A stretch of DNA of 64,000 nt from Roseofilum casamattae BLCC-M143 (GTDB lineage: Bacteria > Cyanobacteriota > Cyanobacteriia > Cyanobacteriales > Desertifilaceae), in assembly GCF_030068455.1 (NCBI RefSeq), contig NZ_JAQOSQ010000005.1:62001-126000 (forward strand), read 5' to 3'. The notes beneath the pieces were generated by a model, which was given only the letters and a program-made list of their open reading frames with translations, did no database searches and had not been told where the DNA came from. The position numbers and the translations under genes were made by a program. This document shows positions 19,756 to 29,800 of the stretch, piece after piece; the stretch's first letter is position 1; each line of letters starts with the position of its first letter.

Positions 19756-22700
19756 ATGGTCGATCTTCAAACGATTGCATTTGCTAACTATCAAGCAACC
19801 GAACTGATTTATCAAGGAGAACGAACCTTGGTCTATCGCGGATGCAATGTGGAGAATGGACAAGCCGTCATCATCAAAGCGATGCGTAATGAGTATCCGT
19901 CCTTTAATGAATTAGCTCGGTTTCGCAATCAATATGCAATTGCCAAAACTCTGAATAGTGAAGGTATTATTGCTACCTATAGCCTAGAGCGCTACAAGAA
20001 TGGCTATGCCTTAATTATGGAAGATATTGGCGGACTCTCTTTAGCCGACTATCAGCAACAAAAATTGCTGTCTGTCCCGGAATTTCTCGCGATCGCAATC
20101 CAACTCACCGAAGCCCTACACCAATTACATCAACACCATATCATTCATAAAGATATCAAACCGGCAAATATCCTGATTCATCCAGAAACTGGACGGGTTA
20201 AACTGATTGACTTTAGCATTGCTTCGGTGTTGCCGAAAGAAACCCAAGGCATTATGGCCCCCAATGTTTTAGAAGGCACTTTAGCGTATATTGCTCCCGA
20301 ACAAACGGGACGAACCAATCGCAGTATTGACTATCGCAGCGATTTTTATGCCTTGGGAGTCACCTTTTACGAACTGCTAAACGGGACTCTTCCCTTTGTC
20401 TCCGACGATCCTCTCGAATTAGTCCACGCTCATATTGCGAAAGCTCCTCCTCAACCCCAACGTCCCATTCCCCCAATTCTCACCGAGATAATCGGAAAAT
20501 TGATGGCGAAAAATGCCGAGCGCCGCTATCAAAGCGCTCTCGGATTAAAATACGATTTGGAAAACTGCCAGGAACAATGGCAATCTACCGGAACCATTGC
20601 CGATTTTCAGTTAGGAGAACGAGATATTGGCGATCGCTTTCTCATTCCCGAAAAACTCTACGGACGAGAAACCGAGGCGAACAAACTACTGGCTTCCTTT
20701 GAACGAACGCGACAAGGACGCAGCGAAGTCATGTTAGTCGCTGGGTTTTCCGGCATTGGTAAAACCGCCGTCGTCAACGAAGTTCATAAACCCATTGTGG
20801 CGGCTCGAGGCTACTTTATTAAAGGAAAGTTCGACCAATTTCAGCGGAATATTCCCTTCAGTGCTTTTGTCCAAGCTTTTCGCGATTTAATGGAACAACT
20901 GTTAGGCGAGAGCGATCGCAGTTTGCAGCAGTGGCAGGACAAAATTCTCGCGGCTCTCGGAGACAATGCTGCCGTCATTCTCGACGCTATTCCGGAACTC
21001 GAAGCCATTATTGGCGAACAGCCCCCCGCCCCTCAACTCTCCGGGGTTGCCGCCCAAAATCGTTTTAATTTACTCTTCCATAAATTTGCCCGCGTCTTTA
21101 CCTCTCCCGAGCATCCTCTCACTATTTTTCTCGACGATTTGCAATGGGCAGATTCTGCCTCCTTAAAGTTAATGCAACTCTTAGCAGACAAACTGCAAAA
21201 TGCCTGTTTATTGCTAATTGGCGCTTATCGAGATAATGAAGTGAGCGCCGCTCATCCACTAATGTTAACCTTAGCAGACCTACAACAGCACGGAGCAACC
21301 GTCGATCGCATTAATTTAGCTCCATTACCCATAGCCGATGTGAATCAACTGATTGCCGATACATTAAGTTGTTCCCTAGATGTCGCTCGTCCCCTCAGCG
21401 ATTTAGTCTTTGAAAAAACGAAAGGCAACCCCTTTTTTGCCACCCAATTATTAAAAGGATTGCATGAAGACGAGGCGATCGCCTTTGCTCCCAATGTCGG
21501 TTATTGGCAGTGCGATATGAGCAAAGTGCGAGACCTCACCCTCTCCGATGATGTAGTGGAATTCACCATCGGGCGCTTGCAGAAATTGCCTGCCAGGGCG
21601 CGAGACATGCTAAAGTTAGCGGCTTGTCTTGGCGATCGCTTCGATCTAGAAACATTAGCCATGATTGCCGAGCGCTCCGTGGAAATTACTGCCGCTCATT
21701 TATGGGACTCCTTGCGCGAAGGCTTTATTCTGCCCCAAAGTCAAGCGTACAAATTTTATCAAGACGATCTCGATCGATCTGAGTCGCCATCGAGCTTGCC
21801 ATGTCCGACTTACAAATTCCTACACGATCGCGTTCAACAAGCCGCTTACGCCCTCATTCCCAGCGATCGCAAACAAGAAATTCATCTGAATATCGGCCGA
21901 CTGCTGCGGCAAAATGTCCCCGAATCGCAACACGATAATCTATTGTTTGATATTGTCGGACAACTCAATCAAGGCATTGCACTCATTGTCGAACCGCAAG
22001 AACGAGAACATCTGGCTCAACTCAATGGGCGAGCTGCCCAAAAAGCGAAAAATGTGACGGCATATCAAGCCATGTTCGACTATTGCGATCGGGGATTTAG
22101 CTTGCTCGGCGAAACCCCTTGGACGACACATTATCGACTGGCTATGGACTTAGCTACTGGAATGAGCGAAGCCGCATACTTGCAGTCAGATTTTACCACC
22201 ATGGCAGATTGGCTGGAGATGACTATGAGCCATGCCACCCATATTCTCGATCGCGCCAAGCTCTACGAACTGAACATTTTGTCATCCATGGCACAAAATC
22301 AACCTTTGCGATCGGTGCAGATTGCTCTGGAAGTCTCGGCACAGTTAGGCATTGAGTTTCCCGAATCTCCCAGTCCTGAAGACATTCAACAGGCCTTAGA
22401 AGAAACCGCCCGGCAGTGCGCGCGCTATACCACAACCGAATTAATGGCTCTGCCACCCATGGAAGACCCCGAGAAAATTGCCGTCCTCGGAATTCTCAGT
22501 TTAGTTATCCCGCCGACAACCATTGCTGCTCCTGCTTTTTTCCCGTTAATTATCGCCCAACAATGTCGGCTCTGCTTGGAATACGGCAATAGCAATTGGT
22601 CTGCCTATATTTATGCCAACTACGGCTTCTTGCTCGCCAGCAACGACACCAGTTTATCCCAAGCTTATCAATTCGGGCGTTTAGGATTGCAATATCTGGA

Positions 22701-25188
22701 AACCTATCCCAATCGCGCCCTCAAGTCCAAAGTATTCATGACGTTTTATACGTTTATCAGCTTCTGGAAAGAGCCGTTGCAAAATAGCATAGAACCATTA
22801 CTGGAAAGTTATTATGCCGGTTTGGAATCTGGGGATTTAGAGTTTGCCAGCTATGCTTCTATCTGTTACTGCTATCATTGTTTCTTCACCGGTTATTCGC
22901 TCTCCGAATTAATCGGAAAATTGGAAGTGTATGGGGATTTTGCTCGTCAAATTAAGCTAGAACCTATTATCGTTAAATTTGAAATGACCCAGCAACTGGT
23001 ATTGAATTTGCTGGGAGAGTCTTCAGAGCCGCATGTGTTAACCGGAACCGCTTACGATCTCAAAACGCGATTGTCCCAACATTATGAAGCCAACGATGGA
23101 GCTTCGATTGGGTTTTGTCAAATGGCGCAACTTTGGCTGTGTTTGTTATTTTGCTATCCCGAAGATGCGATCGCCCATGCCGAGGAAGGCCAGCCTTATA
23201 TAGAAATGATAACCTCGAATTATCCCTTTCCTTTTTTCCGCTACTGCCATGCTCTGGCTTATTTGGAATGCTGGCCGAATGCCGATGCCCAAACTCGAGA
23301 GCAGATCGAAGAGCGAGTGCAAGAGATTCAAGCTCAAATGGCAATTTGGGCCGGTCATTCCCCCAGTAATTTTCAGCATAAATGGGAGCTGATTGAAGCG
23401 CAAAAACAATACCATATTAACGGCGACTTTTGGAGCGCCAGCACTCATTACGATCGCGCGATCGCTCTAGCGCAAGATAATCAATACCTGCAAGACGAAG
23501 CCCTCGCCAACGAACTCGCCGCTCGCTTCTATTTCCAACACCAGCGAGACAAGTTAGGGCGATCGTATCTCATTGAAGCGTATTATGCTTATGCCCGTTG
23601 GGGAGCAAAAGCTAAAGTCGAGCAGCTCGAACGAGAATATCCCCAAGAACTAGCTCCGATGTTGCAGCAAAATGAGTTTAGCGATCGGCAAGAAACCATA
23701 TTTTTGCAACCGACATTAGTCTCGAATGCTACGACTATCGAGAGTTTTTTAGATTTCGCCACTGTCCTCAAAGCGTCGCAAACAATTTCCAAAGAAATCA
23801 AACACGATCGGTTGCTGGCGCAATTAATGGCTGTGATTTTAGAAACTTCAGGAGCGCAAAAAGCGGTTTTGCTTTTGTTTCAAGAGGACGAACTTTTTAT
23901 TGAAGCCATAGCAACTATTGCGGAAGAAGAGCCTGTCATTGTCGGACAATCTGTACCTCTCGACGAGAATTCTGAGTTGCCTTTAACTGTCATTTCTTCA
24001 GTCAAACGCCGTCGAGAAACCCTCGCCATTGATGATGCCACTACAGCGATTTTCCTTGCCGCCGATCCTTATATCCAGCATTACCAGCCAAAAAGTATTC
24101 TGGGTTTGCCAATTTTTAAAAGTGGAGAGCTAATTGGCATTCTCTATTTAGAAAATAACTCGATTGTCGGTGCTTTTCCTTGCGATCGCGTTCAACTCCT
24201 GGAAATGCTGTGCGCCCAAGCGGCAATTTCTCTGGAAAATGCTCGCTTGTATGAAATATTGCAAAATTCGGAAACGATCGCGCGAGAGAAAGCGGAAGAA
24301 CTTGCCCAAACCTTAAATGCTTTGCAGGAAACCCAATTACAATTAATCCAACAAGAAAAAATGGCGAGTTTGGGGAATTTGGTTGCCGGAGTCGGCCACG
24401 AAATTAATAATCCTCTCGGTTTTATTCAAAATAATATCCAAATTTTACAAGAGTATATTACCGATTTAATTGAAGCAATTTCAGCGTATCAATTGCGGTC
24501 TGAAGACAGTCAGGCTGAGTTAGCAGCGAAACTAGAGGAACTCGATCTCGAGTTTATTTTAGAGGATTTGCCCACCATTATTTCTTCCATGAAATCCGGG
24601 TGCGATCGCATTACGCAAATTAGCCAATCATTGCGAATGTTTTCTCGCCGCGATCGCGATACGGCGGTATCGTTTAATGTCCATGATGGGATTAATAGCA
24701 CTCTATTAATTTTGAAATATCGACTCAAAGCTAACGATCGCAGACCGGCGATTGAAATTCTGCAACAGTACGGCGATATTCCATTAATTAAATGCTATCC
24801 CGGACAACTCAATCAAGTTTTCATGAATCTGTTGGCAAATGCGATCGATGCCATCGATGAAAGTAATGAAGGAAAAAGTTTTGCCGAAATTGAGATGTTA
24901 GAAAATCGCATTACCATTCAGACCAAATTAAGCGAGAATAAACAGAATATTGAGATCGAAATTATTGATAATGGAAGTGGAATTCCAGAGACCGTACAAG
25001 GGAAAATATTCGAGCAAGGATTTACCACCAAAGGAGTAGGTAAAGGAACGGGTTTGGGAATGGCGATCGCGCGGCAAATTATCGAAGAAAAACATGCTGG
25101 TGCGATCGCTTGCCGATCGGAACTCGGAAAAGGAACAACGTTTATTATTTCTCTCCCCATCAGCTCGAGTGCAGTTAATTGTGATTAA
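19756..25188 (+). CDS. Trifunctional Ser/Thr kinase - AAA/STAND ATPase - GAF - histidine kinase
   Basis: A second HstK-like protein (about 1,810 residues), collinear with the one at 2456. The frame opens at a TTG at 19609, but the ATG at 19756 gives an N-terminus (MVDLQTIAFANYQATEL) that aligns with the paralogue's MIALTNYKVTQL, so it is preferred. The kinase domain has HKDIKPANIL and DFS. Walker A GFSGIGKTA is near residue 329 and Walker B LTIFLDDLQWAD near 458. A helical repeat region, a GAF domain (about 1345-1490) and a histidine kinase with GVGHEINNPLGF follow, ending in ADNG-like IDNGSGIP and KGTGLGMAIARQI. Its HK is closest in wording to the PAS kinase at 943 and the REC-HK proteins, so kinase domains seem to have been shuffled among genes in this block. 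Confidence 0.92.
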   Translation: MVDLQTIAFANYQATELIYQGERTLVYRGCNVENGQAVIIKAMRNEYPSFNELARFRNQYAIAKTLNSEGIIATYSLERYKNGYALIMEDIGGLSLADYQQQKLLSVPEFLAIAIQLTEALHQLHQHHIIHKDIKPANILIHPETGRVKLIDFSIASVLPKETQGIMAPNVLEGTLAYIAPEQTGRTNRSIDYRSDFYALGVTFYELLNGTLPFVSDDPLELVHAHIAKAPPQPQRPIPPILTEIIGKLMAKNAERRYQSALGLKYDLENCQEQWQSTGTIADFQLGERDIGDRFLIPEKLYGRETEANKLLASFERTRQGRSEVMLVAGFSGIGKTAVVNEVHKPIVAARGYFIKGKFDQFQRNIPFSAFVQAFRDLMEQLLGESDRSLQQWQDKILAALGDNAAVILDAIPELEAIIGEQPPAPQLSGVAAQNRFNLLFHKFARVFTSPEHPLTIFLDDLQWADSASLKLMQLLADKLQNACLLLIGAYRDNEVSAAHPLMLTLADLQQHGATVDRINLAPLPIADVNQLIADTLSCSLDVARPLSDLVFEKTKGNPFFATQLLKGLHEDEAIAFAPNVGYWQCDMSKVRDLTLSDDVVEFTIGRLQKLPARARDMLKLAACLGDRFDLETLAMIAERSVEITAAHLWDSLREGFILPQSQAYKFYQDDLDRSESPSSLPCPTYKFLHDRVQQAAYALIPSDRKQEIHLNIGRLLRQNVPESQHDNLLFDIVGQLNQGIALIVEPQEREHLAQLNGRAAQKAKNVTAYQAMFDYCDRGFSLLGETPWTTHYRLAMDLATGMSEAAYLQSDFTTMADWLEMTMSHATHILDRAKLYELNILSSMAQNQPLRSVQIALEVSAQLGIEFPESPSPEDIQQALEETARQCARYTTTELMALPPMEDPEKIAVLGILSLVIPPTTIAAPAFFPLIIAQQCRLCLEYGNSNWSAYIYANYGFLLASNDTSLSQAYQFGRLGLQYLETYPNRALKSKVFMTFYTFISFWKEPLQNSIEPLLESYYAGLESGDLEFASYASICYCYHCFFTGYSLSELIGKLEVYGDFARQIKLEPIIVKFEMTQQLVLNLLGESSEPHVLTGTAYDLKTRLSQHYEANDGASIGFCQMAQLWLCLLFCYPEDAIAHAEEGQPYIEMITSNYPFPFFRYCHALAYLECWPNADAQTREQIEERVQEIQAQMAIWAGHSPSNFQHKWELIEAQKQYHINGDFWSASTHYDRAIALAQDNQYLQDEALANELAARFYFQHQRDKLGRSYLIEAYYAYARWGAKAKVEQLEREYPQELAPMLQQNEFSDRQETIFLQPTLVSNATTIESFLDFATVLKASQTISKEIKHDRLLAQLMAVILETSGAQKAVLLLFQEDELFIEAIATIAEEEPVIVGQSVPLDENSELPLTVISSVKRRRETLAIDDATTAIFLAADPYIQHYQPKSILGLPIFKSGELIGILYLENNSIVGAFPCDRVQLLEMLCAQAAISLENARLYEILQNSETIAREKAEELAQTLNALQETQLQLIQQEKMASLGNLVAGVGHEINNPLGFIQNNIQILQEYITDLIEAISAYQLRSEDSQAELAAKLEELDLEFILEDLPTIISSMKSGCDRITQISQSLRMFSRRDRDTAVSFNVHDGINSTLLILKYRLKANDRRPAIEILQQYGDIPLIKCYPGQLNQVFMNLLANAIDAIDESNEGKSFAEIEMLENRITIQTKLSENKQNIEIEIIDNGSGIPETVQGKIFEQGFTTKGVGKGTGLGMAIARQIIEEKHAGAIACRSELGKGTTFIISLPISSSAVNCD

Positions 25189-25209
25189 AACTCGTACATC
25201 TATCATGGC

Positions 25210-25229
25210 TTTCACGAGTTTTTCACAAT
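25210..25229 (+). repeat. Copy of the TTTCAC-N5-TTTCAC motif found at 16966
   Basis: TTTCACGAGTTTTTCACAAT is identical to bases 16966-16985, and both copies start 21-23 bases after a histidine kinase stop codon. Weaker similarity continues downstream (TTG, then TAAAGT). The TTGACA seen before the first copy is absent here. Confidence 0.7.
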
Positions 25230-25363
25230 GTTTGTTTAAAGTCTATCGCGCTCGTAATGTTTAATAATTTAGGTTGCTCAAGGAATAACTCGGAAGCTCC
25301 AATCATTGTGATTTCAGTCACCGATGCTATATGCTGAGAAGTGAGATAAATAAAATACACATA

Positions 25364-25392
25364 AATTCGACTATGTTTTCCATAGTCGAATT
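25364..25392. repeat. Perfect 12-bp inverted repeat (hairpin)
   Basis: AATTCGACTATG and its exact complement CATAGTCGAATT are separated by TTTTC. There is no U-run on either side, so a standard terminator is not indicated; an operator or RNA processing element is possible. Confidence 0.6.
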
Positions 25393-25675
25393 CTCATGCA
25401 TCAGTCTTAGACAATGACCGTCCATAGGATTGTATCTAAACTCGCAGCCTATCTTGTATTAATTTAGGTAAACCAAATTCTCTTCTGGAATATCAGAGTC
25501 TGAAGATGGATCTTCCAAATAGCTATATTATAAGAGCTGTAAGGAAGGAGATGACAAAAAAATAGAACTTTGTAAATCAGTAATAATATGGATGATGTTG
25601 TATCATATTTAAAGTTAAGATGCGATCGCTGAATTATTTTGACCCATAGAAGCACATATCATTGAGAACAGTATT

Positions 25676-26785
25676 ATGAACTCAGAGTTTATCAATCGTG
25701 TAATAGAGTTAACCAATCAAGAACGCGCGCGCGTTGGTTTAGCTCCCTTAACTTTCAATCCACAATTAGCCGAAGCCGCTCAATTACATGTGGAAAATAT
25801 GGCATCTCAAGATTTCTTTTCCCACACTGGGTTAGACGGAACGGAACCTTGGGATCGAGTTAAGGCAACAGGGTATAATTACTCGACTGTTGCTGAAAAT
25901 ATTGCAGCCGGACAAAGAACTCCAGAAGAGGTCGTTGCTGCCTGGATGGAGAGTGATGGGCATCGGGCTAATATTCTCAATCCCGATATTCAAGAAATGG
26001 GTATCGGCTATTTTTTCTTAGGTAATGATACTGGCAGCATGAACTATAACCATTATTGGGGGCAAGTGTTTGGCTCGCCGCTCAATAGCATAGTTAGCAA
26101 TGCCTCTGTTTCCGCAGCCACTCTAGATTCGATCGCCACAACTTCTTTAGTGGATGCTGCCACCGCATTTCTCCTCGGCTCCGACGTTATCGATCGACTG
26201 ACGGGAACGATAGATAACGACACGATCTTGGCTTTTGGTGGCAATGATGTGGTTGCCGGAAGCAGTGGCAATGATTATATTAATGGCAACTTAGATAACG
26301 ACCAGCTCTTTGGCGACCTCGGTAATGACACGATACGGGGCGGGCAAGGGAGCGATTTTGTCAGAGGAGGCGAAGGTAACGATGAAGTATTTGGCGATCG
26401 CGGAAACGACCAAGTATTTGGCGATGATGGCGACGATATTCTTTATGGCGGCCAAAACGAGGACTATCTCGATGGCGGTAATGGTAACGATATTCTTTAT
26501 GGCGACCTCGGTTCCGATGTGATGATTGGAGGAGCGGGAGCTGATGTTTTCGTGCTGCGGACTGGGGCGCCAGATTTAATTTTTTATAACGATGCTGAAG
26601 ATTTTATTGGATTAACTGGAGGCTTATCCTTCGAGAGTTTAAGCATTACTGCCGGTCTGGGAGATTTACTCAATACTACGACAATTTCGCTGCAAGGTGC
26701 GAGTCCGGAACTCGATGGCGTGCTGGCAATTCTTCCTAACACGAGTCCGGGTCAACTCGATGCTGGAGATTTTGTGTTCCTGTAA
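25676..26785 (+). CDS. CAP/SCP-domain protein with RTX (haemolysin-type calcium-binding) repeats
   Basis: A 369-residue protein without a signal peptide. Residues about 5-140 form a CAP (SCP/PR-1) domain with the family's His in FFSHTG, Glu in VAENIAAG, the DGHRANIL motif and NHYWGQVFG. Residues about 180-300 are glycine/aspartate nonapeptide repeats of the GGxGxDxxx type, which bind calcium. The C-terminal ~80 residues (FVLRTGA, then FIGLTGGL) match the end of the large RTX protein on the other strand. RTX repeats with no signal peptide fit type I secretion; no transporter is in the window. CAP domains outside eukaryotes are often linked to the cell envelope, but the activity here is unknown. 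Confidence 0.85.
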   Translation: MNSEFINRVIELTNQERARVGLAPLTFNPQLAEAAQLHVENMASQDFFSHTGLDGTEPWDRVKATGYNYSTVAENIAAGQRTPEEVVAAWMESDGHRANILNPDIQEMGIGYFFLGNDTGSMNYNHYWGQVFGSPLNSIVSNASVSAATLDSIATTSLVDAATAFLLGSDVIDRLTGTIDNDTILAFGGNDVVAGSSGNDYINGNLDNDQLFGDLGNDTIRGGQGSDFVRGGEGNDEVFGDRGNDQVFGDDGDDILYGGQNEDYLDGGNGNDILYGDLGSDVMIGGAGADVFVLRTGAPDLIFYNDAEDFIGLTGGLSFESLSITAGLGDLLNTTTISLQGASPELDGVLAILPNTSPGQLDAGDFVFL

Positions 26786-26817
26786 GGGAAAAGGAGGCCT
26801 TGCAACCCCCTTTTCTC
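26786..26817. terminator. Putative terminator between convergent RTX genes
   Basis: GGGAAAAGGAGG pairs with CCCCCTTTTCTC around a CCTTGCAA loop, with one mismatch and one G-U pair. It begins directly after the stop of the CAP-domain gene and fills half of the 59-base gap between convergent genes. There is no separate U-run, so efficiency is uncertain. Confidence 0.5.
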
Positions 26818-26844
26818 TATACGGTTAACTAACTCGGTGACGCC

Positions 26845-29800
26845 CTATACCAATCCGATATCGACGGGAGTGATGTATGGAGTTAGCTGTTCTGCGGTGA
26901 CTCCGTTAACCACACCGAGCACCTGACCGGTCTGAGTCACGCTGACTGCAGTGCCGTTGTTCGTCCCTTGCAAGGTAATATCATTGAGGGTTAAACCTCC
27001 GGTGAGACCGATCGCATCGATGCCTAACTCAAAGTCTGCGACGATATCCGCCGAGGCAATATCGCTCGCCGCCGCACCGGTTCTCAGGACGAAGAAGTCT
27101 ATGCCTTCCCCACCAAAGAGCAGGTCTTGACCCAAGTCTCCACTCAGGGTGTCGCTACCTCCATCGCCGTAGAGCGTATCTTCTTGCTGTCCGCCAAAGA
27201 GGATATCGTTCCCCGCTCCTCCGGAGAGAATGTCGCGGTTCTCGTTCCCCAAGAGGGAGTCGTTGTCGCGATCGCCAAACAGAACGTCATTATCGCGATC
27301 GCCATTCAGGGTATCGTCGTGCTGTCCGCCATAGAGCACGTCATTTTGCTGTCCTCCATGGAGCCAGTCATTTTCGGTATCGCCATAGAGGGTATCGTTA
27401 TCTTCGTCGCCCAGCAGATAGTCGCTACCGCGATCGCCAGAGACTATGTCGTTTCCGCGATCGCCATTGACCATGTCGCTATCTCGACCGCCAAATGCCC
27501 AGTCATCCCCTTGTCCGGCGTGGATCGTATCTTGCTCCGTATCGCCGAAGAGGAAATCACCGCCGGTATTCCCGTACATGGTGTCATTGCCGCGATCGCC
27601 GGAGAGGACATCGTTGCCGCGATCGCCATACATGGTATCTTCGTGATTTCCACCCCAAGCCCAATCATCGCCTTGTCCGGCATAGATGAGATCTTGTTCG
27701 GTGTCGCCGAAGAGGAAATCACCGCCGGTATTCCCGTACATGGTATCGTTGCCGCGATCGCCAGATAAAACATCTCGACCGCGATCGCCATACATGGAGT
27801 CTTCCTGCTGTCCGCCAAAGAGGAAATCGGTTTGCTGTCCGCCATGCATCGTATCCCGACCGCGATCGCCGAAGAGCAGGTCAATACAGACATTCCCCAT
27901 CAAAGAGTCATGACCGTCGTCTCCCGAGAGCGTGTCATTATGATGGTCGCCGAAGACCACATCTTCATGCTGTCCGCCAAAGACCACATCATCTCCCTGT
28001 CCGGCATGGATCGTATCCTCGAGTTGGTCGCCAAAGAGTAAATCTCGGTGCATTCCTCCCATCAACGAGTCGCGACCCTGATTCCCGCGAATGGTGTCGT
28101 TATCCAAGTCGCCGAAGACCGTATCTTCGTGCTGTCCGCCAAACAAGATATCCCAACCCCGTCCGCCGTGAACCCAGTCGCGATCGAGTCCGGCAAAGAT
28201 AACGTCTTGGTTGCGGTGACCGAGCAGGGAGTCGTTGCCCCACTCTCCGAGAAGGGTATCGTTATCGCGATCGCCCACGGCCGTATCGTCGCCAAATCCG
28301 CCCAAGAGCCAGTCATTCTCCTGACCGCCATGGAGCAGGTCTCGCTCGGAGCCGCCGAATAAGGTATCGTTATCGCGATCGCCCAAAAGGAAATCTCCCC
28401 CTTCTTGTCCGAGGAGAATATCGTGGAACTGACCGCCATAAGCCGTATCGTTACCCAATCCAGTAAATACTGTATCGTTGCCTTGATAGGCTAACAACAG
28501 ATCGTGACCGCCAAACCCATAGGTCGGGTTATTATCGTGATTAGCCAGCAGCAACTCGGAAAGTTCCGTTCCCAAGACATTACTATCCTGCTTCGTCGGA
28601 TTAATCCGCAACGGTGCCGCATCGTAAAAATCAGGATTGAGGTCGTCGCACTCGTGGAAATCAATCCCCAGCAGCGCGCCCCAATTAATGCCGGCAAACG
28701 AAGGAACTCCGGAGTCGCCAGAGTTGGAGACAATTCCTGAAGTTGGCGTCGGAGTTGGCGTTGGCGTTGGTGTTGGCGTCGGCGTTGGAGTCGGTGTTGG
28801 AATTATGGGAGTCTGCCCGACCACCGGAATCGTAATTGTCGCCGGAGCCTGGCTCACATTCCCTGTATTATCCGTTGCCGTGAAGGTAAAGTCTGCATTC
28901 CCAGTAAAGCTGGGGTTCGGAATAAAGGTCAGTTGCGAGGCTTGCTCCGTTGGGATTAACTGTCCTGTGGTGACTGGTTCTCCGTTTAAGAACAACGTTC
29001 CTTCATTCGGAGTAGGTGCCTCTTGAATGGTAAAGAACGAAACAATACCATCCCGGTCGCTTCCGGCGAGAGTCGGAACGCTAGCCTCTGTCGTTGAGCC
29101 TTGTGCGATCGGATCGCTGGTCGCCGGATTAACCACAGGAGGTAAATTGGTCGTCGCGTCTGCAACCGGAAGCCTCACCGTCGCCGTGTTGCTCTGGTTC
29201 CCATCATTATCCGTCGCACTAAACGTCAGTTGCGTCGTTCCCGTAAATCCAGGATTGGGTTGCAACACCAACTGAGCCGCTTGTTCTGGAGTAAACGTAT
29301 CTCCCGGTTGTACCGGTTCTCCGTTATAGAGGAGAGTCCCTTCTGCTGGCGGGATTGTCGATTCAACAGTGATAAATGAAACCTCTCCATCCGGATCCGT
29401 TGCCATCAGAGGAGGCACGGGGCTGGGCGTATTATTCGGCACCGGATCGCTCTGACCGGAAAGCGCTGTTGGCGGCGCACCAGCCACTGGATCTTGTACT
29501 GGAGCTTGCAAAGGTAAAGTCACCGTTGCTGGAGTCGGGTCAGTATTACCCGCTTCATCGGTGACCGTATAATTAAAGGTCGCATCTCCGACAAAATTGG
29601 GATTGGGGTCGAACGTCAATTGACCCGCCTGCTCTGGAGTAAATTTTTGCCCGGCTTTTACGGGTTCGCCATTGTAGAACAGAGTTCCCTGACTCGCTGG
29701 CGGCAGCGCGGTTACCGTAAAGAAGGAAATATCGTTATCTGGGTCAGTTCCCGTCAGCGTCGGTACGGGTCCCGGTTCGTTATTAGAACGACGAGGTGCC

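Larger units (their letters stand above)
25189..25675 (+). other. Intergenic region between kinase block and RTX genes
   Basis: This 487-base AT-rich stretch contains no convincing gene. It holds a 20-base copy of the TTTCAC repeat (25210) and a perfect 12-bp hairpin (25364-25392), both listed separately. The remaining 280 bases before the CAP-domain gene show no clear promoter. Confidence 0.4.

Noticed and set aside
25464-25655. 63-codon minus-strand frame in the gap before the CAP-RTX gene
   Set aside because: AT-rich sequence with no ribosome site and no recognisable protein pattern.
27127-27768. Long plus-strand frame opposite the RTX repeats
   Set aside because: It mirrors the codon periodicity of the RTX repeats on the minus strand; its Ile/Ala/Val-rich repeated product has no independent support.
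28741-28800. CRISPR or regulatory repeat
   Set aside because: A degenerate coding hexamer tract for a Pro-Thr linker.
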